Assembly: GCA_002104945.1 (NCBI GenBank)
Contig: MCFH01000104.1
Coordinates: forward strand, 1-55,057
Reading direction: 5' to 3'
Source: Piromyces finnis
Taxonomy: Eukaryota > Neocallimastigomycota > Neocallimastigomycetes > Neocallimastigales > Neocallimastigaceae
DNA length: 55,057 nt
Part shown: positions 21,055-32,902 of the stretch, piece after piece
Layout: every line of letters starts with the position of its first letter
Numbering within the stretch: position 1 is the stretch's first letter
Position numbers and translations under genes: made by a program
The notes under the pieces: generated by a model
What the model was told of the DNA's origin: nothing
The model's input: the letters and a program-made list of their open reading frames with translations, nothing else
Database searches by the model: none

Positions 21055-21761
21055 AAATAAAAAACATGAAAAAGCTATGATAAAATTACATAAATATGAA
21101 AGTTATAAGGTTTAATGAATAAATTTGACAAACTAAATTAATAATATATATTACATTTTTTTTTATTTTTATATACATTAGAAGTAACAAAATATATCTT
21201 AATGAAATTTACTAAAACCTCCTTTTTATAATAATAATCTATTATAGTTAATTTTTATATATATTTAGGCATTATTTATGTATTATTATAATAAAATTGT
21301 AAATAAATGATGTATAAAATAAAATTATATATATATATAAACAAGCATTTATGTAAAATTTCGTTTTTTCTTTAAGCTTCAATGTAATAAAAAATATTGC
21401 ATAAATTTAAGTATTTTTTTTTTTTTTTTCATAAATGATAATTTTTAAATATCATTTATGAAAAAAAAAAAAGTCTTCAAAAAATTTCAATAAATTTATT
21501 TCTATAATATGTCAATTTCAATATATGTTATATAAATCCGATTTAGAAAGTTCTAATTTATCATATAAAGATTTATATATATAAATCCTTATATATATAT
21601 ACATATAAAAGCTGACATTAATTCATTATATCATTTATCATTTATTATCTTTTATACCTTAAAAATATTTTTTTTTATTTTTTTAATTTTCATTTGTTTA
21701 ACTTTATAAAAGTATAATTAAATTAAGTTATTTTATTATTATTATAAAGATATATATATTT
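21055..21761. other. AT-rich 3' spacer
   Basis: Region between the intact ABCC gene and the dispersed repeat. There are short dinucleotide and T runs, and a near-inverted pair cataaatgat / atcatttatg around 21431-21460. No gene seen. Confidence 0.5.
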
Positions 21762-22174
21762 AGACTAAGAAGAGAATACACTTCTTTTTGTATTTATTTA
21801 TTTAATTTGCTATAATAAATGATAAATAAAAATAATAATAATATATATATATATAAAATAATTATTAAAGTTGCATAATGGTTCAATAACTCTACAATTC
21901 GTACTGTGTGGGATTGGTCCCTACCTAATAAAATGAAATAAAAAAGAAGAGTAACATCAGGTATGATAGTGTGATGTCCACTAAATTCTCTCATGAGCTC
22001 ATAATGTTTTCATTCGAAGAAATACTAACATTGAATCCTGTGTACGGAAAATTTGGAATATTCCTTTGCCATATATTCGGTACGACGTAAAACCTCTACA
22101 TATGGAACATGAGACCCCGATGAACTGTAAAGATGTTCATTCAAATGTCTTTGTTCCACCAAGAAGGAACGTGA
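21762..22174. repeat. Dispersed repeat family, copy A
   Basis: Shares long blocks with copies B (40916-41520) and C (42030-42627). Diagnostic blocks are agagaatacacttct at the left end, gtactgtgtgggattggtcc, tcataatgttttcattcgaa and acatatggaacatgagaccc. This copy lacks the nested hairpin and the right-hand third present in B and C, so it is internally deleted and truncated. I do not recognise the family, and no intact protein is encoded. Confidence 0.85.
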
Positions 22175-22290
22175 TATATATATTTTATTTTAATTTTTTT
22201 TTTTCATTTTAAATAATATATATTTTTTTTTATTATTATTCTTATTATTCTTATTCTTATTCTTTATCTTATTCTTTATCTTATTAGAAT

Positions 22291-22291
22291 A

Positions 22292-22334
<43 letters not shown>

Positions 22335-22337
22335 ATA
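22291..22337. repeat. (AAAT)n microsatellite
   Basis: About eleven tandem aaat/aata units, ending in gata repeats. Confidence 0.9.
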
Positions 22338-22577
22338 GATAGATATTTTCAATAATAATTAAAAAGAAAAAAAAGAAAATCTAAAAAATCTTAAGAAAAT
22401 TAGGAAATTAATGATATATTTAATACTACTCTTTATTTTTTTTATATCTCTACTTTTTATTTTCAGAATTTTTTTTTTTTTTTTTTTTTTTGTAAGATTA
22501 ATGGTAATTCTTTTAAATGTTATTTTTATTACTTTCATAAATAAAATCTATAATTTTTTCTTAGACATATGTTATAA

Positions 22578-24766
22578 TTATGAAAAGTCAGTTTTATTTG
22601 GAGTAAATGAGGTAGATGTAGTATTTGGATTAGTGAATACACTTTCTAAAGATTTTGGCATAGCGACATTCATAAAAGACATACTACTTGGAATGGGATT
22701 TGACATATTTAAGGAGTGCTTTGAATGAATGGTACTATCATATTTTTCCTCGATTTTTTCTTTATTTAATGATATTTCTATTTCTTTTATTTTATTCTTA
22801 AATTCAATAATTTGTTTGTCATTATCTGTTTGGTCAAATAATTTAAAAAGATAGCTTTCTGGATTGAGGTAAAGATTTTGTGGTGTATCAAATTCTTTAA
22901 TTTTACCTACAAAATAGTAATTAATTTACATTTACATTTATTAACAAGATTAATAATTGTATATTGATATTTTTTTTATAGTTTTTTTTAAAATAAATAT
23001 AAATTTTCTATATTTATTACCTTTTTCCATAATCATTACACGATCTGCTTTAACTGCATGTCTAAATTTGTTTGAGATGATTACTAAAGTTTTATTTTTA
23101 AACACTGTGTGAATAATTTCTTCTATCTTTTTTTCCGCCATTTCATCTAATGGGACTACTGATTCTATATAACAATAAAAACAATAGATCTTTTTAGTAT
23201 ATTTAAAACTTCATTTTATTTTTTTTTTTGTATTTTTTTTTTTTTTTTTTGTTGATTAATAATGTATTAAATATATTAAGTTCATATCTTACCATCATAA
23301 ACAACAATATTATTGTCCAGTACAACAATTCTTGCTATCATAAATAACATACATTGTAATAATGAAAAGTTTCTTCCGTTATCAATAATAATAGTTTCTA
23401 ATTTTTCAGGCAATAATTGAATGTCATCATATAATGATACTTTTCTTAAAGCTATTAAATATGAATTTAAATATAAACCAATGTGTTAAAAGTTAATATT
23501 TAGTTTATTCGGTATAGTATATTGAATTTATTATAAAATAAAAATGATTATATTACCATCCCAAATTTCCCTATCGGAATGCTCATTAAATGGATCTAAA
23601 TTGGAACGTACAGTACCTCCAAAAAGTACAGGTTCTATTAAAATATTTATAATTAAAAAGGTTGTTTAATAATATTTAAAGTATATATGAAATAATTATG
23701 AGTGCTTTTTTTTCATTATAATGAATATAATAAACAAAACATAATTTTACCTTGTGGAATAATACCAATATTACTTCTTAAAGTTTCTAAACGAATATTC
23801 TTTATATCAATTCCATCAACTTTAATACTACCTTCAGAAAGTTCTAACATTCTAAGTAAACCCATCATGAGGGTGGTTTTTCCACTGCCACTTGATCCAA
23901 GAATACCAATTGTTTCTTTTGGATTAATAGTAAATGATATAGATTTAAGAATAGCAACAGTATACTTATAGTAGCGAACTTCTACATCTTCAAATTCAAT
24001 TTTACCTTCAGTTGGCCAACCTTTTGGCACATTTATGAATTTTTTATCTGAATTTTCTTCCTTTGGTATGCGACTTGTATAATTTTGAAGAGTGGCACAA
24101 CTAGTCATAGCACTATGAACATCATAAATAGTACGGAAAAGCCATGGAAGATAAAGAATAATAGAAACAGCATTAGTTAAACTAAGACCAGCAACAGCTG
24201 GTGTCATTTTTTTAATAAAGAAAGTATTTTCCTTAAATATTACAATAAAGAGAGCTGTTAAAAAAATAAAAAGACTTGAAACAATATCAATATTGAATGC
24301 TTTCCATGTTTGAACGGAAGCCAATGAAAAGAAATATTTATGATTTTTATCAATATAATGCTTGTATTCTTTTTCAAATTCCTTTTGGAGTTGATATATT
24401 TTAATATTACGGAAACCATCTAATGTTGTTGTTAAATGACAGAATATTTCAGTTTTTGATTGCCCTTCTTGAATTTGAAGACGATGTTCTACTGATTTCG
24501 AATATTTTAATATAAGGGCAATAAGAATAATATATATTGGTAATGTTGCCCAGAAGTATGGAACAAATAAACAAACGATTACAACAGTACCCAATATTAA
24601 TGGACAATAATAAAGAAATTGAAGTAACGAATCAGGTAAAAATTCGTCAACCAAAAATAAATGTTTTGCAAATACTGATAAAATAGTACTAATAGGGGTA
24701 TTAGCAAAAAAAACCATAGGAGCATTTAAAATAGCCTATTAATTTTCGGAATAATTTATGTTTTTA

Positions 24767-24799
<33 letters not shown>

Positions 24800-27471
24800 G
24801 TTATTATTATTATTATTATAAAAATAGCATATAATATTAATTCTAAATACTTACTTTTAATATACCATTATGATAAGCAATGCTTTTTCTAAAAATAACC
24901 CAACAAAAGAATAATCCTCTTAATGAAACCCCTAAAACTAATGCTATAGCTAATACAGCATATATATAGATATATTCATTATCGTATTCTCTATCTATAA
25001 ACCATTTTAAATAATAATCTGATATTATAATATTAGTATATTTATTAATAAAATGAAAAATATAAATTAATTTAAATTTAATACTCTTAAAACGTACCAC
25101 TGAAAAATCTAATACCATGAACAGCAAAAAAAACTACAACCAAAAATACAGTAAGTAATGCACCAGGTGATGTTACAATATAACTTTTATAAGCTTCTAA
25201 ATATTTTAATTTAGTTGGAACATTTTCTTCTGATGTATTATTTATTGAATTAACGTTAACACTATTAACTGTGTGAATTGTCATTTGGTTTTGTTCGATA
25301 GTTTTATATAAAGTATCTTGATGAATAGATTTTGGTTTTCTTGTACCATTAATAAATGTGTGATTATTTTCAATAGCTTTGGACATAGTATATTCGTTAA
25401 GTTCATTTGTTTTTAAATTTTGAAGATGACTTACAGTTATTTCATTATCCATTTCAATGTTTGAATGTAAATCCATATCAACATTATATTCTTGTTCACT
25501 TGATTCTTCTTCTAAATTTAAAATATCATTTTGAAGTTGTATAACCTTTAACTTTTTTAATTGATCATAATTATCACACTCTATGATAGCACCGTTATCC
25601 ATAATCATAATTTCGTCAAAAAGTTTTAAATATTTTTTATCCTGGGTAAACATAATGACAGTTTTATCCTTAAAAAAATCTTCAATACAATTTTTATAAA
25701 GAAGACCTTCAATTGGATTTTCAAAAGTAAGGAATGGATCGTCCAAAATAACAATATCAGGTTGACTATAGAGACAACGAGCAATACAAACTCTTTGTTT
25801 AAAATTATTCGAAAGGTTTAAGTTTTCATTTGATATGTCATTAAGATCCTGAGGATCCATACGTGCAACGTCATAGTTAATGAAAGTTAAAGTTAATATA
25901 TGTTTATATAAGATTTCATCAAATTTTTCTCCTAAAATAATATTATCACGAAGAGATCCTTTTATAATCCATGGTTGTTGTGAAATATATCCTACCTTTC
26001 CATTCATATAGGCTGTACCCGATTCCAAAATTAATTGACCTAATAAAGCATCCATTAGATTTATACATGTAGCAATTTCACCAACCACGGCAATTTTATC
26101 TCCTCTTCTTACAATAAGATTAAGATAGCCAAGTTTTAACGGAATATTATTATCATAAATAAATTTTGCATCTTTCATGAAAATAGAAATATCCTGAGTT
26201 TCTCTACCATTTTCGTCTCTAATAATATCATAATTATCAATACCATTATTGAAAGTTTCTGGTAATACAAAGTATTTATCAATTTTTCTTAATGAAAAGT
26301 ATGCATCAATTGCACTTCTAATTGATGTAGGAAGTACTGAGAGTGGATAACGTAAACTATTAAATATTGAGAGAATGGTAAAAGTAATAGCTGGTGACAT
26401 TGACTTTTTTTCAATGGCATAATAAAGTACTAATGAAAAGAGTGTAGATATCATTGGTGCAACAAACACAATGATTAGTGATTTACAACGATTAAATATA
26501 ACCTTTCTGATTTTTTTAATTTCTTTATATCTAATTTCATTAACCTTGTCTTCAAAAAAGCGCTCCCATGAATAGAATTTAATTAGTTTTATAACTGTTA
26601 AAATTTCTGACATTAAACGTACACGATCTCTTATATTCTTTGTTGATTTTAAAGAATAAGTAGATGTTTGAATTGCTAAGTAAATTTGAACTGGTATAAA
26701 AATTATTAAAATAAACCCTATCGCAGGTAAAGATGATTTTTCAATTTCAAAATAAGCTAGTACACATATTACAATTGCTTCCAGTATTGATGACCATAAA
26801 TAATGAAGATTAACACAAACCTCTGCTATTCTATTACAATCATTAGATATTAAATTAACAATAACACCCATTCCATTTGCCAAAGCACTTAATGTTAGTA
26901 ATTTCCTATATATTAAAACCATTAAGCCAGATCTTACCTATGTAATCAATTTATTATATTTATCATTAATAAAGTGAAAAAATTACAAATTATTAAAAAT
27001 CTAATAACTTACCCTCATACCAATTTTTGTACATTGAATATGTAGTTGATTATGGCATATTGTAGAGAAAAGAAAAGTTAGCAGAAAAGCAAATGCATTT
27101 AAGTAGCCCATATATTCATCTGCAATTCCCTTCTTATAACTATCTATATAACATACAGCCTTTTTTACTAAATAATAAAAACCTGTCCATGTGAAAAATA
27201 TCCATAGTATCTCCCATATAGCTAAAAAAGAAAAACTTTTACCAAAAGCTCGTATAATAGCTTTAAATATTGAAGGATTTCCTTGATGTTTTTCAACTTC
27301 TATTCTCCATGCATTATGTAAATCTTTCCCTGTTTTTTTTGATGATTCATTTTTACCTAAATGAAATTTTAATTCTGAAAAATCTTTACTTTTTATTAAA
27401 TATATTAAACGATATACCCAAAGGTATAACATTTCTGATACAAAATTACTTGATAGTGAAATGTGATGCAT
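22578..27471 (-). CDS. ABCC-like protein with degenerate ATP sites (8 exons)
   Basis: Hand-assembled exons: 27471-27013, 26937-25098, 25018-24855, 24735-23751, 23634-23557, 23451-23293, 23164-23021, 22906-22578. All introns are GT..AG, phases agree, and the result is 4158 nt, 1385 residues, with TAA at 22580-22578. Junction checks read as ABCC sequence, for example SDYYLKW across intron 2, ILKAILNAPM across intron 3 and IPQEPVLFGG across intron 4. TMD-NBD-TMD-NBD order is kept. NBD1 has lost the Walker A lysine (GEIATCIN, 439-446), has LSNNFKQR (528-535) instead of LSGGQKQR and TQ instead of TH at the H-loop, but keeps a Walker B (VILDDP). NBD2 keeps Walker [10 protein letters not shown] (from 1101), but FSLLQ (1204-1208) replaces the signature and N1260 replaces the H-loop His. 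It is likely unable to hydrolyse ATP at either composite site: a regulatory protein or a gene early in decay. Confidence 0.82.
24766..24822. repeat. (ATT)n microsatellite in intron 3
   Basis: ATT/GTT triplet run inside the third intron of the degenerate ABCC gene. Confidence 0.85.
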
Positions 27472-29236
27472 TTTTTATTTAATATTTATTATGTAAAATT
27501 TTAAATCAGAAAAATGTGTTTTTATTACTTTTGTTGATTTAATATAAGTTTTTTTTTATTATTCTTATTGATTTAAGTTTTTTTTTTTTTATTATTATTA
27601 TTAAAAATCTTTAGTAAACAATTATTTTTTTTAATAATATTTTAAATGCAATTATATATTTTGTTTTGAATAAAATTATTGATTGTATACTAGATTATTT
27701 ACTTAATTTATATATATTTTTTATTTATATGTAATTTTTGGTGGTATATAAATTTTAATCTCAAAATTACATAGAAACTGAAATTGAATGAATAAATATT
27801 AATTATTTTGTCAGTTTATATTATTTAAAATGCAAATAAATATATATATATATATATTTTATAAATGTAAACTGAAATTGTGTATTATTATTCTCAAATA
27901 AATATAAAGAAAATAGATATTATTGATACATAAACAATTTGTGTACGATAATTGAAATATTAATTTTTGCTTCAATATGGTAACATTATTAAAATTTATT
28001 TAATCAATAGTAGAATCATTACCTTCTATTAATAATTAACATTATAGTTTTTATAATTATTAATAAAAGAATAAAATATATCAATAAAAAAATATAATTT
28101 TTATTGAAAATTCTGTATAATTATACAATTTCTAATTATTTTACTGAAATGAATTGGATAAATTCTAATTTTATTGGAAAAAAGTATAATTTTTTTTTTT
28201 TCAATGAATAATAAATTAGTTTATTCTTTCAAAATTATATACTTTAAATGAAATTAAAAAAGATTTGATTAAAGTAAATTAAGTTCAAATTAAATGGAGT
28301 TTATGATATATCGTTGATATAGATTATATATATAAAAGAAAAAAATAATAAAATGATATGTAAAATAAATGATATGTATATGAATTTTTAATAAAGCCTC
28401 ATATATTTAATATAATGATTTTAATTGCTCGATTAAATAATTATTTTTACTATATTATACATATATCAATTTTTAATATGTTCTTACATACATAGACCAT
28501 AATTCTTTTTCTAGAATTTTTATAATATTTTCCTTTTGGTCTTTATTTTTTTTTTTTTTTTTTTTCAAATAATTAAAAAAAAAAGTTTATAAAATTTGTG
28601 TAATATTATTATTATATGACATTTTTTATTAATTATAATTTACTTATAATTAAAATTTATTCACTTATTTAATAATAAAGATTTAGAAAAAACAAATATT
28701 GGTTGGATAAATCATGATATATTGAAAATAGAAAATATGAAGATATTTATTAAATTATATATATGCATAATTTCAAACCAATAATATTGTTCTATTTTTT
28801 ATTTTTTTGTTTTATAATAAAAATAATTATTATAAAGCAAATATATTATGTAAAATTTATTATAAAGATATTATTGAATTTATCATATAATGATATCTTT
28901 TATAATTATAAAAAAAAATATAGAGTTTGAGGTCTTTTTATAACTAAATCAATATTCCATAAAGTTAAAAAACTTTTTTTTATTATTATACAATTAATAA
29001 ATAAGCATAATATATACAAAATATACACTCAATATAATATTTATATAAATATTACACTATTAAATTGTACAGAAAATGCATTGGCTAAGAAAAATTAAAA
29101 ATAATTTAATGTATCAAATGAACAATAAGGGTTAGTTTTATTCAAAAACTTTAAATTACATAAATTTTTAATATAAAACTTATAACTCAATAAATTAATA
29201 ATATAATACATTAATGAAAACCTAATTTTACTCTAT
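27472..29236. other. Gene-free spacer
   Basis: Upstream (promoter) side of the minus-strand ABCC-like gene and downstream side of the acyltransferase gene. Very AT-rich, with T runs near 27575, 28190 and 28550. No coding frame or structured element was seen until the duplication at 29237. Confidence 0.55.
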
Positions 29237-29269
29237 TATCACAAATTACATTTATTTGGGATTGTATTA

Positions 29270-29338
29270 TTTAGGAAAGGTGCGTCGTATTTTTGAGGGG
29301 TAGATTTTGATCCCCTCTAAAACGATGCATTTCCTAAA
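29270..29338. repeat. 69 bp imperfect palindrome (first copy)
   Basis: Outer arms tttaggaaa / tttcctaaa, then tgcgtcgt / acgatgca, then gagggg / cccctc, around an 11-base loop. As RNA in either direction it would make a long stem. GC content is far above the surroundings. Function unknown; a MITE-like relic or an RNA 3'-end structure are possible. Confidence 0.85.
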
Positions 29339-29455
29339 TCTTGTATAATTAGATCTTATTAATCTTATTTTATATTTGTTTATGTTAATTTTTTGAAAAA
29401 TGGAATAAATCTAAGAAGGAAGTATCACAAATTACATTTATTTGGGATTGTATTA

Positions 29456-29524
29456 TTTAGGAAAGGTGCGTCGTATTTTTGAGGGGTAGATTTTGATCCC
29501 CTCTAAAACGATGCATTTCCTAAA
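29456..29524. repeat. 69 bp imperfect palindrome (second copy)
   Basis: Same hairpin as at 29270, carried in the second 186 bp unit. It lies about 40 bp beyond the acyltransferase stop codon, so it would be in the 3' UTR of that transcript. Confidence 0.85.
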
Positions 29525-29565
29525 TCTTGTATAATTAGATCTTATTAATCTTATTTTATATTTGT

Positions 29566-30855
29566 TTATGTTAATTTTTTGAAAAATGGAATAAATCTAA
29601 GAAGGAAGATTACAGTTGCTGTAGTAGTAAATACTAATGTTCCAAAAATAGGCATCCAGAAAAGTGGATTAAATGAAAGAGATGTTAATTTTGTAAAGCG
29701 AACTATTATATCAAGGACTGCCATATGAGCAAGATATATGCCAAAGGAACATTCAGATAATTTTAATATTAATTTATTAATAAATTTATTGTTTTCCATA
29801 ATATTATTAATCCAATTACTGAGTTTATACTTGAAGAATAAAAATACACCTAAAACTGTCATTGTAATATTTATGTTATTATTCTTGGAAAATTGTATTC
29901 TGTTATGTTTTTTTTGAATATAATTAGTACTAAATCTTAAAACATGCGTACTAATAAAGCCAACAATACCAATTATATAGAAATATGTAATATATTTTTT
30001 GTTTTTAAATTCTTGTGTATTTAATAAATATCCTAAGATATAATAAGCAGAATAATATCCATTTATTTCAAACATATGTTTTTTAATATAATCATCAACC
30101 AAGCTTAGATTAAAGTTAAAGAAAATCTTCATAAAATCAATGAAGGTTGGAATGAAATGGTATATAATAATAAAATAGATTACGAAATACCATGCTACAT
30201 CTCTCTTTTCTGTAATACATTTATAGATTGGTGTGAGTATATATAAGCCTATAACAAAAAATAAATACCATAGATGACCACCATTTTTACCTAAAACAAT
30301 ACCTGTAATAGCTGTTTTACATTCTTCCAAATTAAAATGATGTTCCTTTTTTCCTACATTTACAATATATTCATTAATAAGATTATAATATAATGACCAA
30401 AATACTAGACTGATGAACAATCTACGAATATACTTTCCGTATAAAACTTTCAAAGGTATTTTTTTCTTTGGATTTAAAAAGAGTGAGCCACTAATAAGAA
30501 TAAAAAGTGGAACACAACCTAATGGTAAACCATAATAAATAGATAAAACCATACCATTAAAAGTTTTAACATCAATATTGACGTAAAAAAAAGAACAATG
30601 AAGGAATACAACTAAATAGCAAGCTAATACTCTTAACCAATCAATCCAATAAACTCTTTTTTTTGAGTTTTGATTATTGTTATTATTTTTATTATTGTTG
30701 TTGGAAACATCTGGATTAGTTAATGATTTTAATTGTATATCATTATTGTCATTATTTTCATCATTATTTATAAGTATTTTTTCTTCACTATTATCATCAG
30801 CTATATTAATATTACTATCCTTAATGTAATTTAGTGATTCTGTTGAAACATTCAT
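29566..30855 (-). CDS. Acyltransferase-3 family membrane protein
   Basis: 429 residues, one exon, ATG at 30855. Residues 1-66 are an Asn/Asp-rich hydrophilic tail with no signal peptide. From 67 onward there are about ten hydrophobic segments typical of acyltransferase family 3 (OafA/WecH-like integral membrane O-acyltransferases). The diagnostic first helix reads VYWIDWLRVLACYLVVFLH, with the conserved Arg75 and His86 that the family needs for acyl transfer. Further motifs are GGHLWYLFFVIGLY and FGIYLAHMAVLD near the end. Expected role: moving an acetyl or similar group onto a sugar or polysaccharide across a membrane; the substrate is unknown. These proteins are commonest in bacteria, so acquisition from rumen bacteria is possible (inference). 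The Asn-rich N-terminus looks like a fungal addition. Confidence 0.88.
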   Translation of the reverse strand: MNVSTESLNYIKDSNINIADDNSEEKILINNDENNDNNDIQLKSLTNPDVSNNNNKNNNNNQNSKKRVYWIDWLRVLACYLVVFLHCSFFYVNIDVKTFNGMVLSIYYGLPLGCVPLFILISGSLFLNPKKKIPLKVLYGKYIRRLFISLVFWSLYYNLINEYIVNVGKKEHHFNLEECKTAITGIVLGKNGGHLWYLFFVIGLYILTPIYKCITEKRDVAWYFVIYFIIIYHFIPTFIDFMKIFFNFNLSLVDDYIKKHMFEINGYYSAYYILGYLLNTQEFKNKKYITYFYIIGIVGFISTHVLRFSTNYIQKKHNRIQFSKNNNINITMTVLGVFLFFKYKLSNWINNIMENNKFINKLILKLSECSFGIYLAHMAVLDIIVRFTKLTSLSFNPLFWMPIFGTLVFTTTATVIFLLRFIPFFKKLT

Positions 30856-30881
30856 ATTCAGTATTTAAATTATATAAAGTT

Positions 30882-30981
30882 GAATAAATTTTTGAATTTT
30901 TTTATGAATATTATATATATTTTAAATAAAAGAATAAATTTTTGAATTTTTTTATGAATATTATATATATTTTAAATAAAA
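30882..30981. repeat. 50 bp tandem duplication upstream of acyltransferase
   Basis: Two copies of a 50 bp unit starting gaataaatttttgaa (30882 and 30932), 27 bp upstream of the acyltransferase start on the promoter side. Confidence 0.88.
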
Positions 30982-31385
30982 AATAAAAAGAACAATGAGA
31001 ACTACTAAATATAAAGACTGAAAAAATATTTTTTAATGAAACAATATCCAATTATATTTATTTTAATCTATATATAAGATAAGTTTTTATTTCCTTAAAA
31101 AAAATATAATATATTATATCTATTTATAATATAATTAATATTAATCTATTCAAACTACTTGTCATTTACATCGTGGCTGAAACACATTCCAATACATTTG
31201 TTATATGTTTCACATATTCACATATAAAATAAACCAGAATGTTTGTAGAAATGTTAATTATATGTTTATGAATATTTATGATTGAATATATAGATAGATA
31301 TTTAATGGTATTGTATATAAATTGACATTATGAATAGTTCTTTTAAAATATAATATTTTAATTTTATATTGGCAATTATAATATA

Positions 31386-31577
31386 TTAATAATAAAATTC
31401 AAAATAATTAGCACCATATTCTCCGTCTACTGTACAAGCAATATTACTTGTTCCGTCCAAACTTTTATATCCATTTGATAATAAACATATCCTTGATGTT
31501 TTTATCTTCACAGTAGATATAGAATGGTTGTGTAATTTTCTCCTTTGGAATAATAGTGTCCGGCATTTTGATTCCAC
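31386..31577 (-). pseudogene. Possible coding relic, unidentified
   Basis: A 63-codon frame whose second half (LSNGYKSLDGTSNIAC, then TVDGEYG) has a protein-like composition, unlike the usual AT-rich noise. The Cys/Gly/Asp pattern is faintly reminiscent of a short Cys-rich module such as a sushi repeat, but I cannot assign it. It starts at the edge of the perfect palindrome. It may be the tail of a lost gene or chance. Confidence 0.2.
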
Positions 31578-31611
31578 TTCTAAGAATCCTCTTAAGAGGA
31601 TTCTTAGAAGT
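31576..31611. repeat. 36 bp perfect palindrome
   Basis: Each 18-base half is the exact reverse complement of the other (left half acttctaagaatcctctt), with no spacer, centred at 31593/31594 on cttaag. Symmetry stops at 31575/31612. It lies in the divergent promoter region. Confidence 0.95.
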
Positions 31612-32902
31612 TGTTAATTTAGGTTTTTTTAATTATGTCAACTTTATTAATATAATTTATGATAAAGAAACTACTATTGTTACATACTATTCAAATTATG
31701 TGTATTTATATATTATATCGTGGCTTAAATAATTAATAAAAATACAATACATTCAAATATATTTAAATGCATCCAAATACATGAGCCACAATTTCCCATT
31801 TCTTATATTCTTACAAAAATATTACATTCTATAATTATATGTATTAAATTATAGAATGTAATACATAGAAGCTTAGCTTAATTTATTTATCAAATGTTAT
31901 TTGGCAATTATTATAGGATACTTCAAATTTAAATTAAAAAAAGTTAAAGAATCTAAACATTAATAACCAACAAAACTGTAAGTAGAAATTCTTAAAATCA
32001 TTTATTTTTTTACATAATTTTTCTAAATTTAAACACTTATATAATTTAATTATAAATACTTTGAAGATTTTAAATTATTTTTTTTTTTTTTTGTATATTT
32101 CTAAAAGAATCTAAAATTTAATCTATATATCTATATTCAAAAATAGTTATGGTTGTGACTCTAATCATGAATTAACTGTATTAAAATGCTTTTGGAAATT
32201 AATAATATTAAAGTTTATTTTTTAAGCTTAAAAAATCAACTTTAATATTTTTAATTTTCAAATATATAAAAAAGAAATAATTTAAAAAAATGAAATATTA
32301 TAGTAATATAATAAGCAATCAAAGTATTAGAAAGATATATATCCTCAATTGAAATGACAGAAAAATAACAACATTCATACCTAATCTTTTAAATTAAAAT
32401 AGTATAAACTCCAACTTAAAACTTAAAATTTTATATAATAAAAAAATTTTAATTTTTTGCAGGCCGCTTGCCATATATTACTATAAATAAAAATAATTTA
32501 CTAATTAATTTCTAATAAATAAGATATAATTTAATTTATTATTATAACAATATAATATATTCAAATTCGTTTTTGTTTATTTAATTAGAATCAACACTAT
32601 ATTTTAATGTTACACAATTTCGAATTAATATATTTCACATATAATTAATTATTTATTAATATATATAAATTAATTAATATTATATAATAATAAAAAATAA
32701 TAAACCAAAATATTTTATTTCTATATATAAATAAAATTATTCTTTTTTTTTTTTTTTAAAATTTAATTTTTAAGAGTAATTTCTTTTTTTTTAAAATTTT
32801 AATTTTTGAGAGTAAAATAATTTGGCATAATTAGATTAGTATACATTATTAATATACATATAATTGATATTCATAAATTCTTTTACAAAGAAAAATACTA
32901 TA

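Larger units (their letters stand above)
29237..29608. repeat. Perfect 186 bp tandem duplication spanning the acyltransferase 3' end
   Basis: Units 29237-29422 and 29423-29608 appear identical. Each contains about 45 bp of the gene's 3' coding end (ttttttgaaaaatggaataa and onward), its stop, the 3' flank and a large hairpin. The copy next to the gene supplies the true last codons, and the distal copy is an orphan. Confidence 0.93.
30982..32902. other. Divergent intergenic region (acyltransferase / GH45)
   Basis: About 1.9 kb between two genes transcribed away from each other, so it must hold both promoters. It contains the perfect palindrome at 31576 and a doubtful coding relic at 31386-31577. 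A short GC-rich patch (gcaggccgcttgcc) lies near 32459. Otherwise AT-rich without recognisable genes. Confidence 0.55.

Noticed and set aside
22411-22728. 105-codon plus-strand frame
   Set aside because: Lies opposite the last exon of the minus-strand ABCC-like gene and has a poly-Phe stretch from a T run.
32864-32902. Upstream extension of GH45 from an in-frame TTG
   Set aside because: Not an ATG, and it would bury the signal peptide that starts cleanly at the ATG 32903.
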